Positions 6,983 through 13,034 of a stretch of 13,034 nt of DNA are shown in pieces; within the stretch, counting starts at the first letter, position 1; every line of letters begins with the position of its first letter. Below the pieces are notes generated by a model. The model was not told where the DNA came from. It searched no databases and saw only the letters and a program-made list of their open reading frames with translations. The DNA is from JBEIVB01 sp040374085 (GTDB lineage: Bacteria > Bacteroidota > Bacteroidia > UBA4408), in contig JBEIVB010000072.1 in NCBI GenBank assembly GCA_040374085.1, forward strand, positions 1-13,034, read 5' to 3'. Made by a program: the position numbers and the translations under genes.

Positions 6983-7284
6983 ATACACTTGTTCCGGTAA
7001 AAATGCTCACCATTGTGGCGCTCGACTCGCTGCAGAATCGCCTCATTGAAGACCTCAAGCGCTGCGGTGTGCGGGGCTACACCATTTCGGAGGTGGAGGG
7101 CGAAGGGCTTCACTCTCAACACTTCAGCGAGTGGGAAGGGCGCAACATTAAAATTGAAACCTTGGCCCGGGAAGAAACCCTGCATAAGGTGCTGGAAATA
7201 CTGGGCAATCAATACTTTGAGCGATACGGCATCATTGCGTTTGTTTCTACGGTAGAGGTGCTGAGAAAAGAACGGTTTGTATAA
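6979..7284 (+). CDS. sbtB: SbtB-like PII-family regulator
   Basis: The 101-residue protein has the small ferredoxin-like PII fold pattern. An initial beta strand (MLTIVALDSLQNRLIEDLKRCG) leads to GYTISEVEGEG at about 34-44, the base of the T-loop. A basic-to-hydrophobic strand (RNIKIETLA) follows, then a helix and GIIAFVSTVEVLRKERF at the end. In cyanobacteria SbtB binds adenine nucleotides including cAMP and docks on the cytoplasmic face of SbtA to close it. The T-loop here (about 43-56, GLHSQHFSEWEGR) is short and differs from that of GlnB. The C-terminal cysteine-containing extension (CGPEGC-like redox loop) of many cyanobacterial SbtB proteins is absent. The ATGA overlap with sbtA implies translational coupling. 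Assignment relies on both sequence pattern and context. Confidence 0.8.
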   Translation: MNTLVPVKMLTIVALDSLQNRLIEDLKRCGVRGYTISEVEGEGLHSQHFSEWEGRNIKIETLAREETLHKVLEILGNQYFERYGIIAFVSTVEVLRKERFV

Positions 7285-7288
7285 CTTT

Positions 7289-7306
7289 TTGTATATACAA
7301 TTTTTT
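7289..7306 (+). terminator. Possible weak terminator after sbtB
   Basis: The perfect palindrome TTGTATATACAA (7289-7300) followed by six T residues starts 5 nt after the sbtB stop. The stem is entirely AT-rich apart from two G-C pairs, so termination would be weak. It sits in the 20-bp gap between two convergent genes. Confidence 0.3.
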
Positions 7307-7799
7307 ACTTATTGATCTCTTTCTCGTCTCGTTTGAGCAAAACCGGCATAACCAGTGCCGCAGACAACGCCATTCCCACCATGGCCCCCTTGCTTGCCCA
7401 TTCCACGTTCAGGAAATAGCCGGGCATGTGTCCGCCAATGGATCCGAACTGCACCACTGCGGCAGCAAGAAACGCAGTAGAAAAGGGTCGTATAGCGGGC
7501 GCACGGGGCGGAATCCTCAAGGCCACTAAGGTTCAGCATGCCCTCCGCACCCATCCTTCTATGGAGGCATAGGGCCAATGCAGCAACCAACGATCTGTGT
7601 GGGGATTGGAGGAAAGGGCAAACAAAACCGCTGCCGATAAAAACCAAGCAATCCAACCCGGCTGAAAACCGGCTCGCGAAGCCCAAAAGCGGCCGCTTTG
7701 CACAAGCAAACGATTGAGCTGTCGAGCCAAAACATACCACAACAGAAAGCTTATTAAAGCGTAGAGAGCGTAAAAAACAAAGAGGAAGGCGCCAACCAT
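7305..7799 (-). pseudogene. Small multi-pass membrane protein gene, apparently interrupted
   Basis: On the minus strand one reading frame encodes 88 residues from the ATG at 7799 with two hydrophobic helices (about 4-24 and 48-63). It then meets a TGA at 7535-7533 and reopens in the same frame at once. The second part ends at 7305 and carries two more hydrophobic stretches (TAFLAAAVVQFGSIGG and MVGMALSAALVMPVLL) and a charged tail KRDEKEINK. The middle, about 7480-7550, reads more protein-like in another frame (EGMLNLSGLEDSAP). This suggests paired frameshifts around a short segment, or a gene decaying after a nonsense mutation. Alternatively two small membrane proteins exist, the second using GTG at 7526. 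I do not recognise the family. Its position next to sbtAB is convergent, so no functional link is implied. Confidence 0.45.
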
Positions 7800-7893
7800 A
7801 AAACAAGGAACAAACGGTAATCCTTTTTACAAGATACAAAACATCCGAGGCTTGATTGCAGCAATCCGCGTGAATTTTTTTCACCTTTGGAGC

Positions 7894-8703
7894 ATGATGT
7901 TGTGGGAAGGAACCCTAGAGAAAATGGCTGCCCATTGGGGAAAGCCGGTAACGTACCGCTTGGGTGAACAAGAAAACGCATGCGCGGTACATGAGCTGGT
8001 AGGAACACGGCTTTGCCTGGAATACCTGCACGAAATTCATTGCATCGTATGCGGACGCAAAACCAAGAAAGCCTTCGCGCAAGGATTTTGTTATCCCTGT
8101 TTTATGAAGAGTCCGGAAAACGCCGAGTGCATCATCAGACCCGAGCTTTGCCGAGGCCACTTGGGAGAAGGCCGGGACGTGGAGTGGGAAAAAGCCCACC
8201 ATGTGCAACCCCACGTGGTATATCTTGCCCAGAGCAGCGGCATTAAAGTAGGAGTAACCCGATCGAGCCAGGTGCCCACGCGTTGGATAGACCAGGGCGC
8301 ATCTGCCGCGCTGGTGTTGGCCGAGACCCCCAACCGTTTCTTGGCGGGCTGCCTTGAAGTTGCCTTGAAAAAAACCTTTACCGACAAAACCGATTGGCGG
8401 AAAATGCTGGTGAACGCCGTAAGCACCGAGAGCCTGCTCGAGGCCAAAGAAAAAGCACACGAGCACACACCGGAAGAATTGAGACCCTACCTGAGCAACA
8501 GCAACGATATAACGTATATTGAATATCCCGTTGTGGGCTTTCCAACTAAACCCAACAGCATCTCCCTCGATAAACAGGAATCCATTGTGGGCAAGCTCAT
8601 GGGCATTAAAGGTCAGTATTGGATTTGGGACAACAACCGGGTTTGGAACCTAAGAAACCACAGCGGTTACCGGGTGCGCTTATCTACCTTACAAGAGGAG
8701 TAG
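7894..8703 (+). CDS. DUF2797 family protein (zinc-ribbon plus GIY-YIG-like domain)
   Basis: The 269-residue protein matches the DUF2797 pattern. The N-terminal half ends in a metal-binding-like cluster: CIVC (50-53) and CYPC (66-69), then C79 and C86 within IRPELCRGHLGEGRD. The C-terminal half starts VVYLAQSSGIKVGVTR (108-123), followed by R130 in RWIDQGA, R148 and E155 in AGCLE, and a DKTDWRKML segment. The spacing of YL, KVGVT, an arginine and a late glutamate resembles a GIY-YIG nuclease core, by inference. No biochemical role is established to my knowledge. I chose the ATG at 7894. A second ATG follows at 7897, and a TTG at 7852 would add 14 atypical residues. The gene is monocistronic between the convergent broken membrane gene and the groES leader. 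The 8704-8860 stretch behind it holds only a weak hairpin (CTTTTG 8747-8752, CAAAAG 8761-8766). Confidence 0.85.
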   Translation: MMLWEGTLEKMAAHWGKPVTYRLGEQENACAVHELVGTRLCLEYLHEIHCIVCGRKTKKAFAQGFCYPCFMKSPENAECIIRPELCRGHLGEGRDVEWEKAHHVQPHVVYLAQSSGIKVGVTRSSQVPTRWIDQGASAALVLAETPNRFLAGCLEVALKKTFTDKTDWRKMLVNAVSTESLLEAKEKAHEHTPEELRPYLSNSNDITYIEYPVVGFPTKPNSISLDKQESIVGKLMGIKGQYWIWDNNRVWNLRNHSGYRVRLSTLQEE

Positions 8704-8866
8704 AGACGAGGAGGAGGAGGGCATCCTTCATACCCGCTTTTCTTGGCTTTTGAGGGGGGGCAAAAGTTGTATTGAGTCGCCACGTTTCTTCTTGTTTTAA
8801 GGTTGATGCTTCAAAGAGGGCAGCAAACCCCAAACCCGGGGAGGAAGATGTGCTAAATGGGAAAAT

Positions 8867-8885
8867 TTGTCAGCCCTTCTGACAA
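8867..8885. promoter_or_regulatory. Perfect dyad upstream of groES, candidate activator or repressor site
   Basis: TTGTCAG (8867-8873) and CTGACAA (8879-8885) form a perfect 7-bp inverted repeat with a 5-bp spacer, 124 bp before the groES ATG. Further GACA half-sites follow at 8890-8893 and 8922-8925. It is not the CIRCE element (TTAGCACTC-N9-GAGTGCTAA) of HrcA, which I do not find anywhere in this gap. Its distance of about 60-95 bp upstream of the putative -24/-12 promoter is the usual position for an enhancer-binding protein. Confidence 0.5.
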
Positions 8886-8946
8886 TTGCGACAGGGGAAA
8901 CCCAAACTGAACGGAAAAATTGACAAAGAAAAAGGGGCGGCTGCCT

Positions 8947-8963
8947 TTGGCACCATTCGTGCA
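8947..8963 (+). promoter_or_regulatory. Candidate sigma-54 (-24/-12) promoter of groESL
   Basis: TTGGCAC (8947-8953), N5, GTGCA (8959-8963). The GG (8949-8950) and GC (8961-8962) dinucleotides are exactly 10 bp apart, as in the sigma-54 consensus TTGGCACG-N4-TTGCA. Two consensus positions differ. Transcription would start near 8974, giving an A-rich leader of about 35 nt before the groES ATG. No TAnnTTTG primary-sigma box is seen close to the gene. Confidence 0.5.
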
Positions 8964-9008
8964 AAAGGGCATGCGATTCAACCAAAAAACAACTAAAACT
9001 CAATCATC

Positions 9009-9284
9009 ATGGCAGTAAAAGTAAAACCGTTGGCCGACCGCGTGCTGGTGGAGGCCGCAGCAGCAGAAGAAAAAACCGCTGGGGGCATCATCATACCCGA
9101 CACCGCAAAGGAAAAACCTCAACGCGGAACGGTAATCGCCGTTGGGAATGGAAAAAAAGATGAACCCATGACGGTAAAAGTGGGCGATGTGGTGCTCTAC
9201 GGCAAGTACGCCGGCACCGAGTTGAACGTAGAAGGCAAAGACTACCTCATCATGCGGGAGTCGGACATTTTTGCCATCCTTTAA
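9009..9284 (+). CDS. groES: Co-chaperonin GroES (Hsp10)
   Basis: The 91-residue protein is a complete GroES. It forms the heptameric lid of the GroEL folding chamber in the cytoplasm. The N-terminal signature VKPLADRVLVEAAAAEEKTAGG leads into the mobile loop (about 17-33), whose IIIP tripeptide region docks on GroEL apical domains. The central GTVIAVGNGK and the C-terminal GDVVLYGKYAGTE and YLIMRESDI stretches complete the beta barrel. Translation starts at the ATG at 9009 after an A-rich leader without a Shine-Dalgarno sequence, typical of Bacteroidota. groEL begins 27 nt after the stop, and the pair must be one operon, read from the regulatory region described upstream. Confidence 0.98.
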   Translation: MAVKVKPLADRVLVEAAAAEEKTAGGIIIPDTAKEKPQRGTVIAVGNGKKDEPMTVKVGDVVLYGKYAGTELNVEGKDYLIMRESDIFAIL

Positions 9285-9311
9285 TAATTAGAACCCAAAA
9301 AAAGAACAACC

Positions 9312-10943
9312 ATGGCAAAAGAAATCAAATTTAACTTGGAAGCCCGCGACGCCTTGAAGCGTGGCGTAGATGCATTGGCCAATGCTGTAAAAGTGACCTT
9401 GGGTCCAAAAGGGCGCAACGTCATCATCGACAAAAAATTCGGTGCACCTTCCATCACCAAAGATGGTGTTAGCGTAGCGAAAGAAATTGAGTTGAAAGAT
9501 CCCATTGAAAACATGGGTGCCCAGCTCTTGAAAGAAGTGGCTTCCAAAACCGCCGATTTGGCCGGTGATGGAACCACCACCGCAACCGTTTTGGCTCAGG
9601 CCATGATTACGGCCGGATTGAAGAACGTTACCGCAGGTGCCAACCCCATGGATTTGAAGCGGGGCATAGACAAAGCCGTTGAGGCCGTTGTGGCGCACTT
9701 GAAGAAGCAATCGAAGAAAGTAGGCGACGACAACGAGAAAATCGAGCAAGTAGCCACCATCTCTGCCAACAACGACCACAACATTGGTAAGCTCATTGCC
9801 AGCGCCATGGCGAAAGTGAAGAAAGAAGGCGTAATCACCGTTGAAGAAGCCAAAGGCACCGACACCGAAGTAAAAGTGGTGGAAGGCATGCAATTCGACC
9901 GTGGGTACATCTCTCCATACTTCGTAACCAACGCCGACAAAATGGAGGCTGTGTTGGACAACCCCTTGGTGTTGATCTACGACAAGAAAATCTCCAACAT
10001 GAAGGAGCTTCTTCCCATTTTGGAGAAAGGCGTACAAACCGGTCGTCCCTTCCTCATCATTGCAGAAGATGTAGATGGCGAGGCCTTGGCCACCCTGGTG
10101 GTAAACAAGATTCGCGGCTCCTTGCGTGTGTGTGCCGTTAAAGCCCCCGGCTTTGGCGATCGTCGCAAAGCCATGTTGGAAGACTTGGCTGTACTTACCG
10201 GCGGAACCCTCATCAGCGAAGAGCGTGGCTACAAGCTGGAGAACGCCGACCTTTCTTACCTCGGATCTGCGGAGAAAATCACCATCGACAAAGAGAACAC
10301 CACCATAGTGGATGGCGCTGGTAAGAAATCTGAAATTACGGCTCGTGTGAACCAGATCAAAGCTCAGATGGAGACCACCACCTCTGACTACGACCGCGAG
10401 AAACTTCAGGAGCGTTTGGCTAAGCTTGCAGGCGGTGTTGCCGTGCTGTATGTAGGTGCTGCCACCGAAGTGGAGATGAAAGAGAAAAAAGACCGTGTGG
10501 ACGATGCCTTGCACGCCACCCGTGCTGCCGTAGAAGAAGGCATTGTTGCCGGAGGAGGCGTAGCCTACATCCGTGCCATTGAGGCCCTCGAGAAAATGAA
10601 AGGCGAAAACGAAGACGAGACCATCGGCATCCAAATCGTTCGCCGCGCGTTGGAAGAGCCACTCCGTCAAATTGTTGAAAATGCGGGTGGAGAAGGATCT
10701 GTGGTGATTCAGAAAGTACGCGAAGGCAAAGGCGATTTCGGCTACAACGCACGCACCGACAGCTACGAAAACATGCTGGCTGCCGGCGTAATCGATCCTA
10801 CCAAAGTAGGTCGTGTAGCGCTGGAAAATGCAGCTTCCATAGCCTCCATGTTGCTGACCACCGAATGTGTTCTTTCTGAAATAAAAGAAGATGCACCTGC
10901 TATGCCCAACCCCGGAATGGGCGGAATGGGCGGAATGATGTAA
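9312..10943 (+). CDS. groEL: Chaperonin GroEL (Hsp60)
   Basis: The 543-residue protein is a full-length group I chaperonin. It forms the double-ring ATPase that encloses and folds client proteins with GroES. The equatorial ATP site is visible in VTLGPKGRNVIID (about 28-40) and GDGTTTATVLAQ (85-96, with D86 the magnesium/ATP aspartate). The catalytic aspartate lies in the RVDDALHATRAAVEEG segment close to residue 395, and VAGGG follows. Apical-domain residues such as YISPYFVTNADKM and KAPGFGDRRK are intact. The tail is the short PGMGGMGGMM type. The gene lies 27 nt behind groES and ends 24 nt before a strong terminator stem. It is the only groEL in the window and looks unremarkable for its family, with no sign of a specialised paralogue. 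Confidence 0.99.
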   Translation: MAKEIKFNLEARDALKRGVDALANAVKVTLGPKGRNVIIDKKFGAPSITKDGVSVAKEIELKDPIENMGAQLLKEVASKTADLAGDGTTTATVLAQAMITAGLKNVTAGANPMDLKRGIDKAVEAVVAHLKKQSKKVGDDNEKIEQVATISANNDHNIGKLIASAMAKVKKEGVITVEEAKGTDTEVKVVEGMQFDRGYISPYFVTNADKMEAVLDNPLVLIYDKKISNMKELLPILEKGVQTGRPFLIIAEDVDGEALATLVVNKIRGSLRVCAVKAPGFGDRRKAMLEDLAVLTGGTLISEERGYKLENADLSYLGSAEKITIDKENTTIVDGAGKKSEITARVNQIKAQMETTTSDYDREKLQERLAKLAGGVAVLYVGAATEVEMKEKKDRVDDALHATRAAVEEGIVAGGGVAYIRAIEALEKMKGENEDETIGIQIVRRALEEPLRQIVENAGGEGSVVIQKVREGKGDFGYNARTDSYENMLAAGVIDPTKVGRVALENAASIASMLLTTECVLSEIKEDAPAMPNPGMGGMGGMM

Positions 10944-10962
10944 AGCACCCTTTCGAATAATT

Positions 10963-11000
10963 AAAAAGCCGGCTGAATTGCTTCAGCCGGCTTTTTTTTT
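10963..11000 (+). terminator. Strong rho-independent terminator of groESL
   Basis: A perfect 10-bp stem (GCCGGCTGAA at 10968-10977, TTCAGCCGGC at 10982-10991) with a TTGC loop is followed by nine T residues. A-residues at 10963-10967 extend the pairing. It lies 24 nt after the groEL stop. The following 11001-11147 stretch has no gene and leads into the next open frame. Confidence 0.95.
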
Positions 11001-11147
11001 CGCCTATTATGCTCTTGTTTCCGCTACCGAATGCAACGCCGTGGGTTAACCGTCTCTGAAACTGACATCGTATTGAAAATCAATGAAGTGGATTTTAAAT
11101 GGGCCTAACAAAAAAAACATAGTTTCGCCAGAAATAAACCGCCAGAC

Positions 11148-13034
11148 ATGCCAGAAAATATCGTTCCAAGGCCCTTAATGTGCACCACCCGTGAGGAGCA
11201 AGACCTCACCTTAGAGGTAAAAGAGGGTGTATTGCCCAACGACCTCGTCGGATATGTCTTTGCCTTGGTTCAGGCGGGCTCTGTAAACAACGCGTTACCC
11301 ATCCCCAAGACCTTGCCAAACGGCTCCATCAACCCAGAGTTTGGCACTCCCTTAATGAACGGCGACGGCATGTTGTATCGGTTTGACTTCAGCACCAAAG
11401 GCAAGGTGGTGTTGACCACCCGGTTGATGAAGACGCCTTGTTATTATGCCGACTTGGCCCTTGCTCAGGGCACCAAATGGAACGGCATTGCCGGATTCAG
11501 CAACTTCGGCATCAGCCGCATGAACCTCCTCATGGGTTTCCGAAACCAGCTCAACACCGCCATTGTCCCCACCTGGTTTAAAAATGCCAAGGCACCTTAT
11601 GGGCTCATGACCTACGATGTGGGCAGACACTATGCCGTAGATACCCAGTCCATGGAGCTGGTTACACCCATTGGGTCGAACAAGGAATGGATAACAGGCA
11701 CACCTCCGGAGATGGTGCAGCCTTTTCCGATGGTTCAAACCACAGCCCACCCCAGCTTCGATCCGGTAACCCGTGAATTGTTTTCGGTGAACTACACGCG
11801 TTCTTTGATTGCCGCCACGCACTCGAACAACATGATTGCTGTTCTGAAAAGCCCTTTGGCATCGGAGGCAGAGGCCGCGTTGTACAACCTGTTGAGGAAA
11901 AACAAAAACAGTTCCGACCCCAAAGCGGTAGTGCAGGAAATACACAACCTGTTTTCTTCCTTCCATGAAAGGCTGGCGAAGCCAAACACCATCTTTCAAA
12001 AAATCTGGAATGTTATAACATGGCCAATTAAAGCCATTTTCGCTTTCCTTTCGTGGTTGGTTACGTTGCCCGTCATCAGCACCCTTTGGAGCATAATCAC
12101 CTGGCCAATTAAAAAAGTAGCGGGGTTAATTCAAAAGGAGAAAGCCAAAATGGACATTCCCAACCGTGTTCATTTGGTGCGCTTTGATGGGGAGAACTTC
12201 CACACCTGGGAGCTACAGGATCAGGATGGTACCTCTATACGGATAGACCAGTGCATGCACCAAACCGCCATTACCCGGGATTACGTCATTCTGGTGGACA
12301 CCTCCTTTAAATTCTCGTTGGATCTCCTCATCAACAACCCCTTCCCGCACAATTATGACATAGATCAAATGTTGCGGGAACTAACCGCCATACCCATGCT
12401 CCCCTACTCCACCTGTTATTTGGTGCGTAGGAGGGATTTAAAGCCGGGTGCCGTAACCGTTCCCTGCATCAAAATGCCCGCACCCATTCCACTGGAAACC
12501 GTGCATTTCAGTGCCGAATATGAGAATCCCAACAACCAAATCACCCTTCTCATGGTGCACAACTCAGCGGTATGCATGAGCGAATGGATTCGGCCTTACG
12601 ATAACAATCAGTTCACTGGGCAACCTTCACCGGACTACCTAATGGGGATGTTCAGCATTGGGGACATGGACATTTCCCGGCTGGGGAAATACATCATCGA
12701 CGGGGAAACGGGCATCATGAAAGACCAAGCCATTGTATATGAGAAAGGCGATACCGATGCACCAGAAGTAGGGCCCAATACCTGGGGTATTGCGCTGTAT
12801 ACCTTTCGCGACATCATATCGCATACCACGCCCAATTCTACCATACCCTACATGTGGTTTATGAGCAACGGTCCGGATCCGGAAATGCTTACGGAATTTA
12901 TATACAACTTATATGATAAATACCCGAACCGCATCATACCGATTGAAGAGGTATTGAAGGTAACGGAGCGCGACATTGACTTCTCTCTGAATCGCCTGAA
13001 TACCAAGACCATGCAGATCGACGATCACTTTCAG
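11148..13034 (+). CDS. Carotenoid oxygenase (RPE65/CCO) family protein with hydrophobic insert, C-terminally cut by window
   Basis: The frame is open from the ATG at 11148 to the window edge (629 codons, no stop), so the gene is partial. The N-terminal part (EGVLPNDLVGYVF at about 26-38, NGDGMLYRFDF at 71-81, TTRLMKTPCYYADLAL at about 90-107) is typical of iron-dependent carotenoid cleavage oxygenases. Three of the four iron-binding histidines can be assigned: H201 (TAHPSFDP), H371 (MHQTAITRDYVIL) and H453 (ETVHFSAEYE). The fourth should lie just past the edge. Family enzymes split a carbon-carbon double bond of carotenoids or related polyenes. The substrate here is unknown. H201 and H371 are about 170 residues apart, against about 55 in the cyanobacterial enzyme ACO, so about 100 extra residues are inserted (roughly 235-340). 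The insert has a charged helical part and a hydrophobic tryptophan-rich double segment. No signal peptide is seen. The gene follows the groEL terminator and is probably transcribed separately. Confidence 0.85.
   Translation, partial: MPENIVPRPLMCTTREEQDLTLEVKEGVLPNDLVGYVFALVQAGSVNNALPIPKTLPNGSINPEFGTPLMNGDGMLYRFDFSTKGKVVLTTRLMKTPCYYADLALAQGTKWNGIAGFSNFGISRMNLLMGFRNQLNTAIVPTWFKNAKAPYGLMTYDVGRHYAVDTQSMELVTPIGSNKEWITGTPPEMVQPFPMVQTTAHPSFDPVTRELFSVNYTRSLIAATHSNNMIAVLKSPLASEAEAALYNLLRKNKNSSDPKAVVQEIHNLFSSFHERLAKPNTIFQKIWNVITWPIKAIFAFLSWLVTLPVISTLWSIITWPIKKVAGLIQKEKAKMDIPNRVHLVRFDGENFHTWELQDQDGTSIRIDQCMHQTAITRDYVILVDTSFKFSLDLLINNPFPHNYDIDQMLRELTAIPMLPYSTCYLVRRRDLKPGAVTVPCIKMPAPIPLETVHFSAEYENPNNQITLLMVHNSAVCMSEWIRPYDNNQFTGQPSPDYLMGMFSIGDMDISRLGKYIIDGETGIMKDQAIVYEKGDTDAPEVGPNTWGIALYTFRDIISHTTPNSTIPYMWFMSNGPDPEMLTEFIYNLYDKYPNRIIPIEEVLKVTERDIDFSLNRLNTKTMQIDDHFQ
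12003..12120 (+). repeat. Internal duplication coding for W-x-x-I-T-W-P-I-K segments
   Basis: Two copies of a W-x-(V/I)-I-T-W-P-I-K segment start at residues 287 and 314 of the carotenoid oxygenase-family protein, 27 residues (81 bp) apart. At DNA level TGGCCAATTAAA is identical at 12021-12032 and 12102-12113, with diverged flanks. Between the copies lies a very hydrophobic stretch (AIFAFLSWLVTLPVIST). The unit looks like a duplicated membrane-associating hairpin. Confidence 0.7.

Noticed and set aside
8747..8766. CTTTTG...CAAAAG hairpin as terminator of the DUF2797 gene
   Set aside because: Six-bp AT-rich stem with a G-rich 8-nt loop and no T-run behind it.
8704..9008. CIRCE/HrcA operator before groES
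   Set aside because: No TTAGCACTC or GAGTGCTAA half-site was found. The dyad present is TTGTCAG-N5-CTGACAA.
9288..10670. Long minus-strand open frame opposite groEL (460 codons)
   Set aside because: It is an antisense shadow of groEL: phenylalanine-, histidine- and glycine-rich sequence mirroring groEL codons, with no recognisable domain.
11120..11127. TAGTTTCG as a -7 promoter box for the carotenoid oxygenase-family gene
   Set aside because: One base off the TAnnTTTG consensus, with no TTTG -33 element at the right distance and only about 20 nt to the ATG. Too weak to call.
11352..11999. Minus-strand open frame of 215 codons
   Set aside because: It is antisense to the carotenoid oxygenase-family gene, whose own frame has family motifs and no stop for 629 codons.

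Overview
The window looks like a chromosomal stretch of a Bacteroidota bacterium of roughly 50% GC. The evidence is the character of the proteins (GroEL with a short GGM-type tail, RecJ, DUF2797, a Bacteroidota-like carotenoid oxygenase), A-rich leaders instead of clear Shine-Dalgarno sites (for example before groES), and a TAnnTTTG-type -7 element before nuoE. A lineage near the Flavobacteriales is possible but not provable here. I see no transposon, integrase, CRISPR array, rRNA or tRNA.

Left block (1-5728, all minus strand, so transcription runs right to left): nuoE, nuoF, sodA, recJ, paaB, paaC, then the N-terminal 88 codons of a GT-C-type membrane glycosyltransferase that leaves the window at base 1. 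nuoE and nuoF encode the NADH-oxidising subunits of complex I, sodA a Mn-type superoxide dismutase, recJ a single-strand 5'-3' exonuclease, and paaBC two non-catalytic subunits of phenylacetyl-CoA epoxidase. Two complexes are represented only in part: nuoEF without flanking nuoD or nuoG, and paaBC without paaA or paaD. The gaps between these genes are short (14 nt nuoE-nuoF, 43 nt nuoF-sodA, 10 nt recJ-paaB, 6 nt paaB-paaC), so co-transcription is plausible.

Centre (6011-7284, plus strand): a divergent pair, sbtA (sodium-dependent bicarbonate transporter family) and sbtB (small PII-like regulator), overlapping by ATGA. Convergent to it at 7305-7799 is an apparently broken or two-part small membrane-protein gene. 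Then 7894-8703 carries a DUF2797 protein with two CxxC pairs and a degenerate GIY-YIG-like domain.

Right block (8704-13034, plus strand): a 305-bp leader precedes groES-groEL. It holds a sequence with the exact GG-N10-GC spacing of a sigma-54 (-24/-12) promoter and, about 70 bp upstream of it, a perfect 7-bp dyad. groEL ends in a strong intrinsic terminator. The last gene runs from 11148 off the right edge with no stop. It is a carotenoid oxygenase (RPE65/CCO) family protein with an insertion of roughly 100 residues that contains a duplicated tryptophan-rich hydrophobic segment. The most interesting items are this inserted membrane-like module, the putative sigma-54 chaperonin promoter, and the SbtAB pair in a Bacteroidota setting.
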